Below are positions 1-8,751 of a stretch of 38,596 bases of DNA, piece by piece. The notes beneath the pieces are model-generated. The model saw only the letters and a list, made by a program, of their open reading frames with translations. It was not told the DNA's origin and did no database searches. The translations under genes were made by a program, and so were the position numbers. Origin of the DNA: Streptomyces gossypii (lineage in GTDB: Bacteria > Actinomycetota > Actinomycetes > Streptomycetales > Streptomycetaceae); contig NZ_JAJAGO010000026.1 in assembly GCF_025165795.1 (NCBI RefSeq), forward strand, positions 1 to 38,596, read 5' to 3'. Every line of letters starts with the position of its first letter. Positions within the stretch are counted from its first letter, which is position 1.

Positions 1-57
1 CTCCCGTGCCCCGCCCTGGTGCGCGTCCTGCGCGTGGTGCCTGTCAGCCTGCGACGG

Positions 58-1326
58 TCAGACCGCCGAGCCGCCCTGCCACTTGTCCCACGACATGTTC
101 CAGCCGTTGAGGCCGTTGTCCGCCTTGATCGTGTCGTCCGGCGAGTTCTTGACGACGACGACGTCACCGAGCATCGAGTTCTCGTAGAACCAGGCGCCGT
201 CCTGCTTCGGGTCGCCCGCGCCCTTGGCGTCGTTCAGCCCGACACAGCCGTGGCTGGTGTTCGCGGAGCCGAAGATGCCGTCGGAACCCCAGTAGTTGCC
301 GTGGATGAAGGTGCCGGAGGTGGAGAGGCGCATCGCGTGCGGCACGTCCTTGATGTCGTACTCCCCCTTGCCCTCCTTGTCCGTGAAGCCCACGGTCGAG
401 CCGTCCATCCGGGTCTCCTTGAACTTCTCGGAGATCACCATCTCGCCGTTGTACGTCGGGTTCTCCGCGCTGCCCGCGGAGATCGGGATGGTCTTGATCG
501 TCTTGCCGTCCCGCACGACCGTCATCTTCTTGCTCTTCACGTCGACCGTGCTCACCTGCGCGTGGCCGACGTTGAAGGTGACCTTCTTGTCCTGCACGCC
601 GGTGACGCCGTTGGAGGCGTCGACTCCGTCCAGGTTCAGATCGACGGTGACCTTCGATCCGGCCTTCCAGTACTCCTCGGGCCGGAAGTCGAGTCGCGTC
701 GCGCTGAACCAGTGGCCGACGACCTTCTGGCCGCTGCTGCTGTTCACCTTGATCGCCGACTGCACGGCCTTCTTGTCGCTGACCGGCTTGTCGAAGTTGA
801 TCGAGACGGGCATGCCCACGCCGACGGTCTTGCCGTCGTCCGGAGTGAAGTAGCCGATGAAGCTGTTCTCCGGAGAGACCGTGGTGAAGGTGGACACCTC
901 GTGTGCCTCACGGCCGTCGGAGTCCTTGGCGACAGCCTTGACCTCGTACTTCGTCGCCCGCTCAAGCGCTGCGGCGGGCTTCCAGGACTTGCCGTCGGCG
1001 GCGATCGCGCCTTCGACCGCCGTGCCGGACTGCTCGGCGACCATGGCGACCTCGGTCAGCTTGCCCTTGCTCACCGTGACCTTGCCGCCGGTGTTGATAC
1101 TGGCGGTGTCGCTGCCGTCCTTCGGCTTAATGGATATTCGAGCCTCGGACGCTTCGTCGGCGGCGGCCTTGTCGGCCTTGCTCTGCGAGTCCGACGACTT
1201 GTCCTTGCCCTTGTCGCCGCTTCCGCTGCCACCCTCGTCGTCGCCGCCGCAGGCCGTCAGCGTCAGCACACCGCTCAACAGCACAGCCACCGCCGCTATG
1301 CCTTTGCGATGCTTCCCCACCGTCAT
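58..1326 (-). CDS. Lipoprotein L,D-transpeptidase (Ig-like + YkuD)
   Basis: Predicted cell-wall enzyme of 422 aa that would form 3-3 cross-links in peptidoglycan on the outer face of the membrane. The N-terminus is a lipoprotein signal: basic MTVGKHRKG, a hydrophobic stretch, then lipobox LTAC with Cys26. A low-complexity Ser/Gly/Lys/Asp linker follows to about residue 60, then Ig-like regions to about 265. The YkuD catalytic domain occupies about 265-395, with His342 in IHGN and the signature SHGC (Ser358, His359, Cys361). I chose the ATG at 1326 because GGAGAAG lies 7 nt upstream; an in-frame ATG at 1341 lacks a good site. It matches the multi-domain LdtMt2-like lipoproteins of actinobacteria. 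It lies in the core part of the window, and 1327-1576 upstream contains no other gene. Family assignment is firm; the substrate is inferred from the family. Confidence 0.93.
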   Translation of the reverse strand: MTVGKHRKGIAAVAVLLSGVLTLTACGGDDEGGSGSGDKGKDKSSDSQSKADKAAADEASEARISIKPKDGSDTASINTGGKVTVSKGKLTEVAMVAEQSGTAVEGAIAADGKSWKPAAALERATKYEVKAVAKDSDGREAHEVSTFTTVSPENSFIGYFTPDDGKTVGVGMPVSINFDKPVSDKKAVQSAIKVNSSSGQKVVGHWFSATRLDFRPEEYWKAGSKVTVDLNLDGVDASNGVTGVQDKKVTFNVGHAQVSTVDVKSKKMTVVRDGKTIKTIPISAGSAENPTYNGEMVISEKFKETRMDGSTVGFTDKEGKGEYDIKDVPHAMRLSTSGTFIHGNYWGSDGIFGSANTSHGCVGLNDAKGAGDPKQDGAWFYENSMLGDVVVVKNSPDDTIKADNGLNGWNMSWDKWQGGSAV

Positions 1327-1576
1327 CACACGCTTCTCCATCTGCTTGCTGAAGCCAAGACTCCCCGAACCACCATCGCTGCGTACGATCCCGTACCGGC
1401 GGAAACCGGACAAGCGTATCCCAGCTATACCTATGTACACGCGCCGCCGCTGTGATCCGTTCCACCCGGAGGGAAACTGTGGGACACGACACCTGATCGT
1501 GATTGCCCGACCCTGTCAGGCCGGCTCGGCCCCCGCGCCGCCGTCGCCCCATCCGTCCTGCCCAGCCCCTGTCCGG

Positions 1577-1918
1577 CTACACCTCGTCGAGCCAGTCACC
1601 GTCCTCGTGCGCACCCGGCTCGATCTGCTCGCTCCCCCAGCTCGCCTGCGCCAGCTGCACTCCCGGCACGTCCTTGACCAGGTCGAACGGGTCGACCAGA
1701 TAGGAGAGCGCTTCCGCCGGATCGGTGGCGACGGCGTCGGTGTCGGCGGCGAGGCCGCTCCGCGCCGAGCGGAGGTCGACGCCCTCCGCCTCCCGTTCGG
1801 CACCCGCGAGGTGCTCGAGCGCGGCAGTGGTGAGGACGGCGGGATCGGCGATCTCGACAACGAGTTCCACCCGGAGCCGGACCTGTGGGGTTCCGGTCGG
1901 TGCAGCGTCAGCGCTCAT
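1577..1918 (-). CDS. Conserved hypothetical protein, 113 aa
   Basis: Small acidic protein with no signal peptide or membrane segment. The N-terminal half looks like a beta strand/helix unit (VRLRVELVVEIADP followed by an Ala-rich helix). The middle contains the phrase LVDPFDLV and the end is acidic (HEDGDWLDEV). I chose the ATG at 1918 because it gives a compact protein; a longer frame upstream would be an arginine/glycine-rich shadow of the opposite strand. I do not recognise a family with certainty. It stands between the L,D-transpeptidase and a divergently placed small membrane protein. Probably cytoplasmic; function unknown. Confidence 0.6.
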   Translation of the reverse strand: MSADAAPTGTPQVRLRVELVVEIADPAVLTTAALEHLAGAEREAEGVDLRSARSGLAADTDAVATDPAEALSYLVDPFDLVKDVPGVQLAQASWGSEQIEPGAHEDGDWLDEV

Positions 1919-2075
1919 GGCACGGAGGGTATGCCGAGCGGGCTCCACACCTTTCCCGCGACCCGCACAAGTCGTTAGCATCGGCCCTCGCACAACCGGT
2001 TCGCAGCACCCGGACCGCACCAGCACGACACCAGCTCCGGCACCAGCCGCACCACCAGCACCAAAGGGAGCACCC

Positions 2076-2462
2076 GTGCCCGCATCCTTCCCTGCCCGTG
2101 CACACCGTCGGCCACTGATAACGGCCGCCGTCGCAGGAGGGGCGCTGTTCGCCGTGTGGTTCGTCCCCTCCGCGGGCCCCACCGGGGAGGGGGCACCCGC
2201 ACCTGAGACCCAGACCGTGGCCGCCACCTCCCCGAACGGCCCGAACGGCTCGCACGCCGAGTCGACGGGCGGGCCGCACACGGAGGACGAACTGCGTGCG
2301 GGATCCGCCATCGCCGTCGCCGAGGACGACGGGTCCGGCGTCAGCGGCTACCTCCTCGGCGGCCTCGGACTGGCCGGAGCCGCCGCCGCGGGCGGCGTGC
2401 TCCTGACCCGCGCCCGCTCCCGCCCCGTCTCTCAGCCCGCCTCCCCCGCGTCGCGCAGCTGA
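2076..2462 (+). CDS. Small membrane-anchored or secreted protein, 128 aa
   Basis: GTG start at 2076 preceded by AGGGAG at 6 nt spacing, which decides the start although the frame is open further upstream. The N-terminus carries positive residues and a hydrophobic segment of about 20 residues (about 13-33), a signal anchor or signal peptide. The middle is rich in Pro, Thr, Asn, Glu and Gly, as in exported linkers. A second hydrophobic Gly/Ala/Leu segment (about 90-112) is followed by an Arg-rich tail (TRARSR), the layout of a C-terminal membrane anchor without a sortase motif that I can see. It converges with hutH across a shared hairpin. Function unknown. Confidence 0.65.
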   Translation: MPASFPARAHRRPLITAAVAGGALFAVWFVPSAGPTGEGAPAPETQTVAATSPNGPNGSHAESTGGPHTEDELRAGSAIAVAEDDGSGVSGYLLGGLGLAGAAAAGGVLLTRARSRPVSQPASPASRS

Positions 2463-2486
2463 CTCGGCACCGGCGCCGAATCAGCT
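2457..2486. terminator. Bidirectional hairpin between convergent genes
   Basis: Arms AGCTGACTCGG and CCGAATCAGCT pair with one mismatch around an 8-nt loop. The hairpin covers the TGA of the small membrane protein (plus strand) and the stop of hutH (minus strand). There is no U-tract, which is common for Streptomyces terminators. Confidence 0.6.
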
Positions 2487-4031
2487 GAGCGGCCCGGTGA
2501 CCGACTCGGCGGCCGCGACCAGCCCGCCACCGCGTACGAAGTCCTCCGCCGCCGCCATGTCCGGCGCCAGGAACCGGTCCTCGCCCGCCCCTCGTACGCC
2601 TGCGTCGCGCGCCGCCGCGAGGACGGCACGGGACGCCGGAGCGGGCCGGGCGCCGTCCGACGCGCGCAGTTCGACGGCGCGTGCGGCGGCGTACAGCTCG
2701 ATCGCGACGATCCGGGTGAGCCCGTCCACGGCCGTACGCAGCTTGCGGGCGGCGGACCAGCCCATCGACACATGGTCCTCCTGCATCGCGGAGGAGGGGA
2801 TGGAGTCCACCGACGACGGCACGGCGAGCCGCTTCAGTTCATGCACGAGCGCCGCCTGGGTGTACTGCGCGATCATCAGTCCGGAGTCGACGCCTGCGTC
2901 GTGAGCCAGGAAGGGCGGCAGGCCGTGTGAACGGTTCTTGTCCAGCAGCCGGTCGGTGCGGCGCTCGGTGATGGAGCCGAGGTCGGCGGCGGCGATGGCG
3001 AGGAAGTCCAGCACGTAACCCACAGGCGCGCCGTGGAAGTTGCCGTTGGATTCGATCCGCCCGTCGGACAGCACCACCGGGTTGTCCACGGCCGCCGCCA
3101 ACTCGCGGTCGGCGACCGTACGGGCGTGCGCGAGGGTGTCCCGGACGGCGCCCGCGACCTGCGGGGCGCAGCGCACCGAGTAGGCGTCCTGGACGCGGGG
3201 CGCGTCGTCCTGGAGGTGGCCGGTGAGTGTGGAGCCCGCCAGCACCTTGCGCATGTTCGCGGCGCTGGCCGCCTGGCCGGGATGCGGGCGGATCGCGTGC
3301 AGTTCGGGGGCGAGCACCCGGTCGGTGCCGAGCAGGCCCTCCAGGGTGAGTGCGGCGGTGATGTCGGCGGAGGTGAGGAGGCGGGCGAGGTCGGCGCAGG
3401 CCATCAGCAGCATGCCGAGCATGCCGTCGGTGCCGTTGAGGAGGGCCAGTCCCTCCTTCTCGCGCAGCTCGACGGGGGCGATGCCGTGCGCGGCGAGCAG
3501 CTCGCCCGCCGGGGCCACGGTGCCGTCCGGGCCCTCCGCGTCTCCCTCGCCGATCAGCGTCAGCGCGCAGTGCGAGAGCGGTGCGAGGTCACCGGAGCAG
3601 CCGAGGGAGCCGTACTCGTGGACGACGGGGGTGATGCCCGCGTTGAGCACGTCGGCCATCGTCTGGGCGACCTCGGGGCGCACACCGGTGTGGCCCGAGG
3701 CGACGGTCTTCAGGCGCAGGAACATCAGCGCGCGCACCACTTCGCGCTCGACGCGCGGCCCCATCCCGGCGGCGTGGGAGCGCACGATGTTGCGCTGGAG
3801 CTGGGCGCGCAGTCCGGGGCTGATGTGCCGTACGGCGAGGGCGCCGAAGCCGGTCGAGATCCCGTAGACGGGCTCGGGCTTGGCAGCCAGGTCCTCGACG
3901 AATCCGCGCGCGGCGGCGATGGCGGCCACGGTCTTCTGGGACAGCTCGACACGGGCCGCGTCCCGGGCGACCGCCAGTACGTCCTCGGCGCTGGTTCCGG
4001 ACGTCTCCACCACCACTGTGTGCATATTCAT
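2481..4031 (-). CDS. hutH: Histidine ammonia-lyase
   Basis: Cytoplasmic enzyme of 516 aa that deaminates L-histidine to urocanate, the first step of histidine degradation. The MIO prosthetic-group motif is GSLGCSGDLAPLSH with Cys145-Ser146-Gly147. The first residue is Cys instead of the usual Ala; Ser and Gly, which matter most for cyclisation, are present. YGISTGFG (Tyr56) near the N-terminus and the SSAMQEDHVS region near 395-410 are typical of the family. Length is normal. Two in-frame ATGs (4031 and 4025) are possible and neither has a strong ribosome site. No other hut gene is adjacent, as expected for Streptomyces, where hut genes are scattered. The assignment could in principle be another MIO enzyme, but the overall sequence is hutH-like. 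Confidence 0.93.
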   Translation of the reverse strand: MNMHTVVVETSGTSAEDVLAVARDAARVELSQKTVAAIAAARGFVEDLAAKPEPVYGISTGFGALAVRHISPGLRAQLQRNIVRSHAAGMGPRVEREVVRALMFLRLKTVASGHTGVRPEVAQTMADVLNAGITPVVHEYGSLGCSGDLAPLSHCALTLIGEGDAEGPDGTVAPAGELLAAHGIAPVELREKEGLALLNGTDGMLGMLLMACADLARLLTSADITAALTLEGLLGTDRVLAPELHAIRPHPGQAASAANMRKVLAGSTLTGHLQDDAPRVQDAYSVRCAPQVAGAVRDTLAHARTVADRELAAAVDNPVVLSDGRIESNGNFHGAPVGYVLDFLAIAAADLGSITERRTDRLLDKNRSHGLPPFLAHDAGVDSGLMIAQYTQAALVHELKRLAVPSSVDSIPSSAMQEDHVSMGWSAARKLRTAVDGLTRIVAIELYAAARAVELRASDGARPAPASRAVLAAARDAGVRGAGEDRFLAPDMAAAEDFVRGGGLVAAAESVTGPLS

Positions 4032-4157
4032 ATTCAGGCACCCTAGAGAGTGAATCGCAATCTGTCACGAGCGGGCCTCTCCTGCCCGGGGCCGGCTCCC
4101 CAGCCGACCCCGGCGCCTTTCGAGGCTCCTGGCGGCACGGCCAGGAGGAACGATTCC

Positions 4158-5348
4158 TCAAGGGTGCTCGCCCCGGAAGCGGCGCCGGTCCCCGCCCGGC
4201 TTGGCGGGGGCGTCGGCCAGCCGGATCACCGAATCCTCCCGGCCGCCGTCCCGCCCCGCGACCACGGGTTTCTCCGCACGCGCGGCCTTCGCACGGTACT
4301 GCGCCGCGTCCGCCAGCCGGAACAGCCTGCGTGCCGAGCGCACCGACCCGACCGCATCGCCCGTCGAGGCGACACCGCAGGCCACCCCCTCCCCCATCTC
4401 CAGCTGCCCGGCCCTGCGGCACACCTCGTCCGCCGTACGGACCACCTCGTCGGCGCTCGGCCCGACAGCGACCAGGCAGAACTCGTCCCCGCCCAGCCGG
4501 GCCGCCAGCGCACCCGGAAGTATCGCGCCGCACAGCGACAGCACCGAGCCGAAGCGTTCCAGCAGACGGTCGCCCGCGTCGTGGCCATGGGCGTCGTTCA
4601 CCCGCTTCAGGCCATTGATGTCGCAGACCAGCAGGCTGACCACCGTGCCGTCCGCCCGGTGCCGCTCCACGCCCTCCTCCAGCCTGGCGTCCACGGCCCT
4701 GCGGTTGGCCAGGCCGGTCAGCGGATCGGTGAAGGCCAGCCGCCGCACCTCCTCCAGCCGCTCGTTCTGCGCGATCCCGGCGGCGATGATCGCGGCGAGC
4801 ACGGTGGCGAAACCCGCGTCCTCGCGGCCGAAGACCGGCGCGTCCACCTCACGGGCGACGTACAGCTCACCCCAGGCCCTGCCGTGCAGCACGATCGGCG
4901 CCACCGCGCAGCTGCCACGCCCCCGGCGGCGCAGCGCGGCCACCCGGCCGCCTGCCCGCCCGGCCGCACGCCGCGCGGCATCGGCCGGTTCCGCTCCCCG
5001 CGCCGTCGCCACCCAGGCGTGCGGCTCGCCGCCGCCCGCCCAGCGCTCGTGCAGGAACTCGGTGATCTCCGGGAAGTCGTGCACCGGATAGGACTCGTCC
5101 GCCGGATACGCCTCCTCGCCCTCGGCCAGCACCCCGACGTTGACCAGCACCCGCAGCATGCCGCGCTCCCGCTCCCACACGGAGACGGCCGCGAACGATC
5201 CGCCCATCGCCTCGCGCGCGCCCTCGGCGGCAGCGCGCGCGGCCTCCAGGGGTGTGTGCGCCGCCGCCATGGCCTGCGCCAGCTCCACGACCGCGCGCAG
5301 CCGCGCGTCCTCTGCCATACCGCCCAGGTTAGAAGCGTTCACCGTCAT
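4158..5348 (-). CDS. GAF-GGDEF diguanylate cyclase-like protein
   Basis: A 396-aa cytoplasmic signalling protein predicted to make cyclic di-GMP. Residues about 10-180 look like a GAF sensor domain. The GGDEF domain starts at about 206 with FTDPLTGLANRRA and has an intact active-site GGDEF at 286-290. The I-site RxxD expected a few residues before GGDEF is absent (that stretch reads LPGALAAR), so product inhibition is probably weak. No membrane segments are visible. The start is ambiguous between ATG 5348 (MTVNASN) and ATG 5318 (MAEDARL); I prefer 5348 because a G-rich site lies just upstream. From memory it corresponds to the Streptomyces protein sometimes called CdgE, but I cannot confirm that. 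C-di-GMP controls development through BldD in this genus. Confidence 0.88.
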   Translation of the reverse strand: MTVNASNLGGMAEDARLRAVVELAQAMAAAHTPLEAARAAAEGAREAMGGSFAAVSVWERERGMLRVLVNVGVLAEGEEAYPADESYPVHDFPEITEFLHERWAGGGEPHAWVATARGAEPADAARRAAGRAGGRVAALRRRGRGSCAVAPIVLHGRAWGELYVAREVDAPVFGREDAGFATVLAAIIAAGIAQNERLEEVRRLAFTDPLTGLANRRAVDARLEEGVERHRADGTVVSLLVCDINGLKRVNDAHGHDAGDRLLERFGSVLSLCGAILPGALAARLGGDEFCLVAVGPSADEVVRTADEVCRRAGQLEMGEGVACGVASTGDAVGSVRSARRLFRLADAAQYRAKAARAEKPVVAGRDGGREDSVIRLADAPAKPGGDRRRFRGEHP

Positions 5349-5397
5349 ATGCCCCGTCAACGGTGACGGCCGGTGATCTTGTTCCGGTCGCCGCCCC

Positions 5398-6216
5398 CTA
5401 CTCCCCCGGCCACTGCGGCTCGCGCTTCTCGTTGAAGGCGGCCACACCCTCCGCACGGTCCCCGGAGAAGGCGACCTCGTGCCACGCCTGGTCCTCCACC
5501 TCCAGACCGGCCCGCAGCTCCACGCCCCAGCCCGCACGCAGCGCCCGCTTGGCCGCCCGCAGGCCGACCGGCGAGTGCGCGGCGATCCGCGCGGCCAGTG
5601 CCAGCGCCTCCGCACGGTCCTGGCCAATCGAAGCGAGCTGGTCGATGAGCCCGAGTGAGTGCGCCACCGGCCCGTCCACGCGGCGAGCCGTGAAGATCAG
5701 CTCGGCGGCCCGCGCGGTACCGACCCGACGCGGCAGCAGCTGCGTACCGCCGCCGCCGGGGATCACGCCGACCGACACCTCCGGCAACCCGACCACCGCC
5801 GTCGGATCGGCCACGATCAGATCGCAGGAGAGCGCGATCTCGAAGCCGCCGCCGAGCGCGTAGCCGTGCACGGCCGCGATGGTGGGCACGGGCAGCTCGA
5901 GCACCCCGGCGTAGGCGGCCCGCGTGTACGGGCGCTGGCTGGCCAGTTCGTCGTCCGTGAAGGAGTTGCGCTCCTTGAGGTCCGCGCCGACGCAGAAGGC
6001 CCGATCGCTGGTGGAGCTGACCACCACGGCGCGCACCGCCCGGTTCTCCGCGAGGTCCGCGCACGCCTCACCGAGGCAGCGGGCCATCTCCGTCGAGATG
6101 GCGTTCATCGCCTGGGGCCGGTCCAGCACCAGCTCCGCGACATGGGGCCCGCCCTCCCCGCCGGCCCCGCCCGCCGCACCGAATCTGACCTCGACCCACT
6201 CGCCGTAACGCGTCAT
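5398..6216 (-). CDS. Enoyl-CoA hydratase/isomerase family protein
   Basis: A 272-aa crotonase-fold enzyme expected to act on acyl-CoA esters in beta-oxidation or branched-chain degradation. Visible signatures are the oxyanion-hole strand AFCVGADLKE (about 92-101), the HGYALGGGFEIALSCD block (about 120-135) and LPEVSVGVIPGGGGTQLLPR (about 144-163), whose Glu in LPE matches the second catalytic acid of hydratases. The C-terminal trimerisation helix ends in EGVAAFNEKREPQW, a classical tail. Starts at ATG 6216 (MTRYGEW). It shares a 200-nt divergent upstream region with the HAD gene. Substrate not predictable. Confidence 0.9.
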   Translation of the reverse strand: MTRYGEWVEVRFGAAGGAGGEGGPHVAELVLDRPQAMNAISTEMARCLGEACADLAENRAVRAVVVSSTSDRAFCVGADLKERNSFTDDELASQRPYTRAAYAGVLELPVPTIAAVHGYALGGGFEIALSCDLIVADPTAVVGLPEVSVGVIPGGGGTQLLPRRVGTARAAELIFTARRVDGPVAHSLGLIDQLASIGQDRAEALALAARIAAHSPVGLRAAKRALRAGWGVELRAGLEVEDQAWHEVAFSGDRAEGVAAFNEKREPQWPGE

Positions 6217-6415
6217 CCCACACTCCCGTTAACGCTCGCTCACGTGTTCGCTGTGCGGCATCATCCCGTACGCACGCTCCACCGCGCCGAGCGGGCCACG
6301 CCCTCCCGCTCCCGCAGCCACGTGGACGTCCGGGTTCCCCGCACCTTTGAGGTGAACCTCCGGACGTCGGACGGGCACACCCTTCCGGAAGCGCGCACCG
6401 ACCAAGGAGCTGACC

Positions 6416-7024
6416 GTGCCCGACCTTCCCTTCGACGCGGTGCTGTGCGACATCGACGGAGTCCTCCGGCACTGGCCGGACGCGGCGGAACTCGACCGCG
6501 CCCACGGGTTCCCCGCCGGAACACTCGCAGCCGCCGCCTTCGCCCCGCCCCGGCTGCATCCCGCGATCACCGGAGAGGTATCCGACGCGCAGTGGCGCGC
6601 CGCGGTGACCTCGGACATCGCCGGGGCACACGGCTCGGCGGAGCGTGCGGAGCGCCTGGTCGCCGCCTGGTCCGCGCTGGTGCCCCCGGTGGATCAGGAG
6701 GTGGTGTCCCTGCTGACCGGAGTGCGCGAGATCGTGACGCTCGCCCTGGTCTCCAACGCGACAACCCGCCTGGAGCGCGACCTCGGGCTGCACGGGCTGG
6801 GCGGCCTCGCGCACACCGTCGTGAACACCGCCCGCATCGGCGTCGCGAAGCCCGAGCCCCGCGTCTACCGCATCGCCGCCGAACGAGTCGGCGCCCCGCT
6901 CCACCGCTGCCTGTTCATCGACGACACGGCGGCCAACGCCACCGCCGCCCGCGAGACGGGCATGACCGCCCTCCACTACCGCCACCCCGACGACCTCCGG
7001 GAGGCCCTCGCACCCCTTCTCTGA
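6416..7024 (+). CDS. HAD-superfamily hydrolase
   Basis: A 202-aa haloacid-dehalogenase-like phosphatase. Motif I is CDIDGVL (nucleophile Asp near residue 12, with the second Asp two residues later), motif II is LVSNAT (about 118), motif III the Lys in GVAKPEP (about 143) and motif IV FIDDTAANATAA (about 168), followed by the common GMTALHY. The cap is a short helical C1 insertion, as in the epoxide-hydrolase-N/YihX-type branch. GTG start with AAGGAG at 6 nt. It converges with the imine-reductase-like gene across the large hairpin at 7025-7187. Substrate unknown. Confidence 0.88.
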   Translation: MPDLPFDAVLCDIDGVLRHWPDAAELDRAHGFPAGTLAAAAFAPPRLHPAITGEVSDAQWRAAVTSDIAGAHGSAERAERLVAAWSALVPPVDQEVVSLLTGVREIVTLALVSNATTRLERDLGLHGLGGLAHTVVNTARIGVAKPEPRVYRIAAERVGAPLHRCLFIDDTAANATAARETGMTALHYRHPDDLREALAPLL

Positions 7025-7187
7025 GAGCCCCTGACAGAATGGGCGGTCGATCAGCTTGCGGCGTCTGGTGCGTGCGCTCGCAAGGCGGAGGATCGTCCTC
7101 GTACTGGGCGTACATGGACGACTCCGACAACGCGGCGAGCGCGCGTGCCAGACGCCGCAAGCCGACCGCCCATTCTGTTAGCGGCTC
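7025..7187. repeat. 163-nt near-perfect palindrome between convergent genes
   Basis: The whole intergenic space folds into a single stem. Outer arms are 7025-7081 and 7135-7187: CAGAATGGGCGGTCG pairs with its complement, then AGCTTGCGGCGTCTGG with CCAGACGCCGCAAGC, with a 3-nt bulge. The pairing continues inward (GGAG, TCGTCC and GTAC on one side, GTAC, GGACGA and CTCC on the other) to a 5-nt apex near 7105. It starts directly after the HAD stop and ends on the stop of the next gene, so it can act as a bidirectional terminator. Its length, far beyond a terminator's needs, suggests a MITE-like or REP-type mobile repeat. No coding frame with a plausible start was seen. Confidence 0.85.
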
Positions 7188-8101
7188 TAAGGGCGGGCAG
7201 CCCCGCGCCGCTTGCTGAGCGTCTCCACGACGCTCGCGATGCCGTCGGCGCCGTGCCCGGCGAGGTTCGCGCGCTCCAGCAGGAGGCGGGCCAAGTCCGG
7301 CACGTCCGTGTGGACGCCGAGCGCGCGGCTCGTGTCGGCGAGATGTGCCATCGCCGCCGCATGCACCGCCACGGTGCCGTCGGCGTCCGGGTACTCGCCG
7401 TCCCCGATCTGGCGGGCGTGGTCGGTCATCAGCGAGGTGACGAAGGGCATGTGACCGGCCGCCACCTCAGCGAAGGCGGCCGGGTCGACGCCTTCCGCGC
7501 CCGCCAGTGCGACCGCGTGGTAGAAACCCGCCAACGCGCCCCAGGCCAGGCCGAACAGCGCGGTGTCGTACACGGCGGCCAGTCCCGGTTCGCCACCGAG
7601 GTGCACGGGATTGCCCAGGCTCGCCAGAACCGGCCGGTGTGTGCGGAACGCCTCGCCGGAACCGCTGAAGACGAACAGCGCCTCGGGCCGCCCCACCAGC
7701 CGGGTGCCGCTCATCGCCGCGCCGTCCAGGTAGTCCGCGCCGAGCGCGGTGACCCGCTCGGACATCGTGCGGGCGGAATCCGGGGTGCCGGAGGTGAGGT
7801 TCACCAGCACCCGGCCGCGCAGGCTGCGTTCCACCGGTGCCAGCAGTTCCCGCACGGTGTCGTAGTCCGGCAGGCAGACCACGACGAGCGCGGCGGCCTC
7901 GGCTGCTTCGGTCGGAGTGCCCGCGCGGACGGCGCCCCGTGCCACCAGGGCGTCGGCCTTGGCGGCGGTACGGTTCCACACGGTCGTCGCAAACCCGGCG
8001 GCGAGGAACGCCTCGGCGAGGCGTGCCCCCATCTGCCCGAGCCCGATCACCGCGACGGCGGCGCCCTCTTCCCCTTCGTAGGCGTTCTCGTTCTCCGGCA
8101 T
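7187..8101 (-). CDS. NAD(P)-dependent imine-reductase-like protein (6PGDH/beta-HAD fold)
   Basis: A 304-aa cytoplasmic oxidoreductase. The N-terminal Rossmann motif is VIGLGQMGARLAEAFLAAG followed by TTVWNRTAAKAD, where Arg/Thr/Lys after the second strand suggest NADPH preference. This string is characteristic of imine reductases. CLPDYDTVRELL and NLTSGTPDSART (about 75-115) match the substrate-proximal segment of that group, in which Thr/Ser replaces the Lys-containing motif of true beta-hydroxyacid dehydrogenases. The C-terminal half is helical, as for domain-swapped dimers. ATG 8101 chosen. Natural imine substrates are unknown for most such enzymes. Core neighbourhood. Confidence 0.82.
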   Translation of the reverse strand: MPENENAYEGEEGAAVAVIGLGQMGARLAEAFLAAGFATTVWNRTAAKADALVARGAVRAGTPTEAAEAAALVVVCLPDYDTVRELLAPVERSLRGRVLVNLTSGTPDSARTMSERVTALGADYLDGAAMSGTRLVGRPEALFVFSGSGEAFRTHRPVLASLGNPVHLGGEPGLAAVYDTALFGLAWGALAGFYHAVALAGAEGVDPAAFAEVAAGHMPFVTSLMTDHARQIGDGEYPDADGTVAVHAAAMAHLADTSRALGVHTDVPDLARLLLERANLAGHGADGIASVVETLSKRRGAARP

Positions 8102-8212
8102 GTGAAGGCTCCTTGCTCCGCGGGCGGGGCCGTGGGCCCCTTGTGTGGTGTGGCACCACTGTGCCGAGCGGCGCTGTCGCTCCACTGTCGGTCCGCTTTC
8201 GCTCGCTCCGGC

Positions 8213-8605
8213 CTATTCGCCCGGGGCTTCGACGGACGTGACCTCGATGTAGTCCTGCACTCGTGCGAGCCCCATGGCGGCGCGCGACCAGCGGGGCAGC
8301 AGGCGGCGGCCCGCGCTGCCGTGCAGGCGCCGGGGCTCGGTGAGGCGGTGGTGACGGCCGCGCCGGATCAACTGCCCGCCTCCGGCGGCGAGTACGTTCC
8401 GGACCCAGTCGGCGTCCTTCCCGTACACCAGGGCGATGACCCAGCCACGGTCGGTCCGGTACGCCTGCACCGGGTTCCGGTACGCCTTGCCGCTGCGGCG
8501 GCCGGTGTGCTCGACCACGGCGAAGGGCGGCAGACGGCGGGCCACGGGCCTCATGACAGGGTTCACGAAGCGGTCGATCCTGCGAAAGGCGCGGGGCAGA
8601 GGCAT
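8213..8605 (-). CDS. Deazaflavin (F420)-dependent nitroreductase-family protein
   Basis: A 130-aa protein of the DDN/DUF385 split-beta-barrel family, common in actinobacteria and often F420-binding. Signatures are a N-terminal amphipathic helix (FRRIDRFVNPVMRPVARRL), then VVEHTGRRSGKAYRNPV, ALVYGKDADWVRNVLAAGGGQL and the Arg/His-rich strand that follows. ATG 8605 has TTGGAGA about 8 nt upstream. The substrate is not predictable; members reduce enones, quinones or nitro compounds. It is separated from the nitroimidazole cluster by adenylate cyclase and birA, so I read it as a core gene and not part of that pathway. 8606-8819 downstream of the cyclase gene holds only a hairpin. Confidence 0.82.
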   Translation of the reverse strand: MPLPRAFRRIDRFVNPVMRPVARRLPPFAVVEHTGRRSGKAYRNPVQAYRTDRGWVIALVYGKDADWVRNVLAAGGGQLIRRGRHHRLTEPRRLHGSAGRRLLPRWSRAAMGLARVQDYIEVTSVEAPGE

Positions 8606-8751
8606 CGCGGGTCTCCAAGCGCGTCGTCGTCGTGCGGGGGCGGCGGGCACCGGCCGGGCCGGGCCCACAGCCGAGCACATCCCGCGGCCGGGGGCCACCC
8701 CGCCTCGTCGGTGGCGCGGTCCGCTCCGCCGAGGCGCCGGTCCGGAAAGCA

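Noticed and set aside
2500..4031. Loss of the MIO group in hutH because the motif is CSG in place of ASG
   Set aside because: Ser and Gly are present, and Cys or Thr at the first position is tolerated in the MIO family as far as I know. Not reported as a defect.
2560..4046. Long open frames on the plus strand opposite hutH
   Set aside because: Very GC-rich DNA opens long antisense frames. The minus-strand frame encodes a recognisable enzyme with intact motifs; the opposite one has biased His/Gly/Val/Arg composition and no family.
7060..7215. Short reading frames within the large hairpin
   Set aside because: They have no ribosome site and are a by-product of the palindrome.
8213..8605. Assigning the deazaflavin-type protein to azomycin resistance because of its nitroreductase label
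   Set aside because: It lies in the conserved core stretch, separated from the operon by cya and birA. The family name does not imply nitroimidazole as a substrate.
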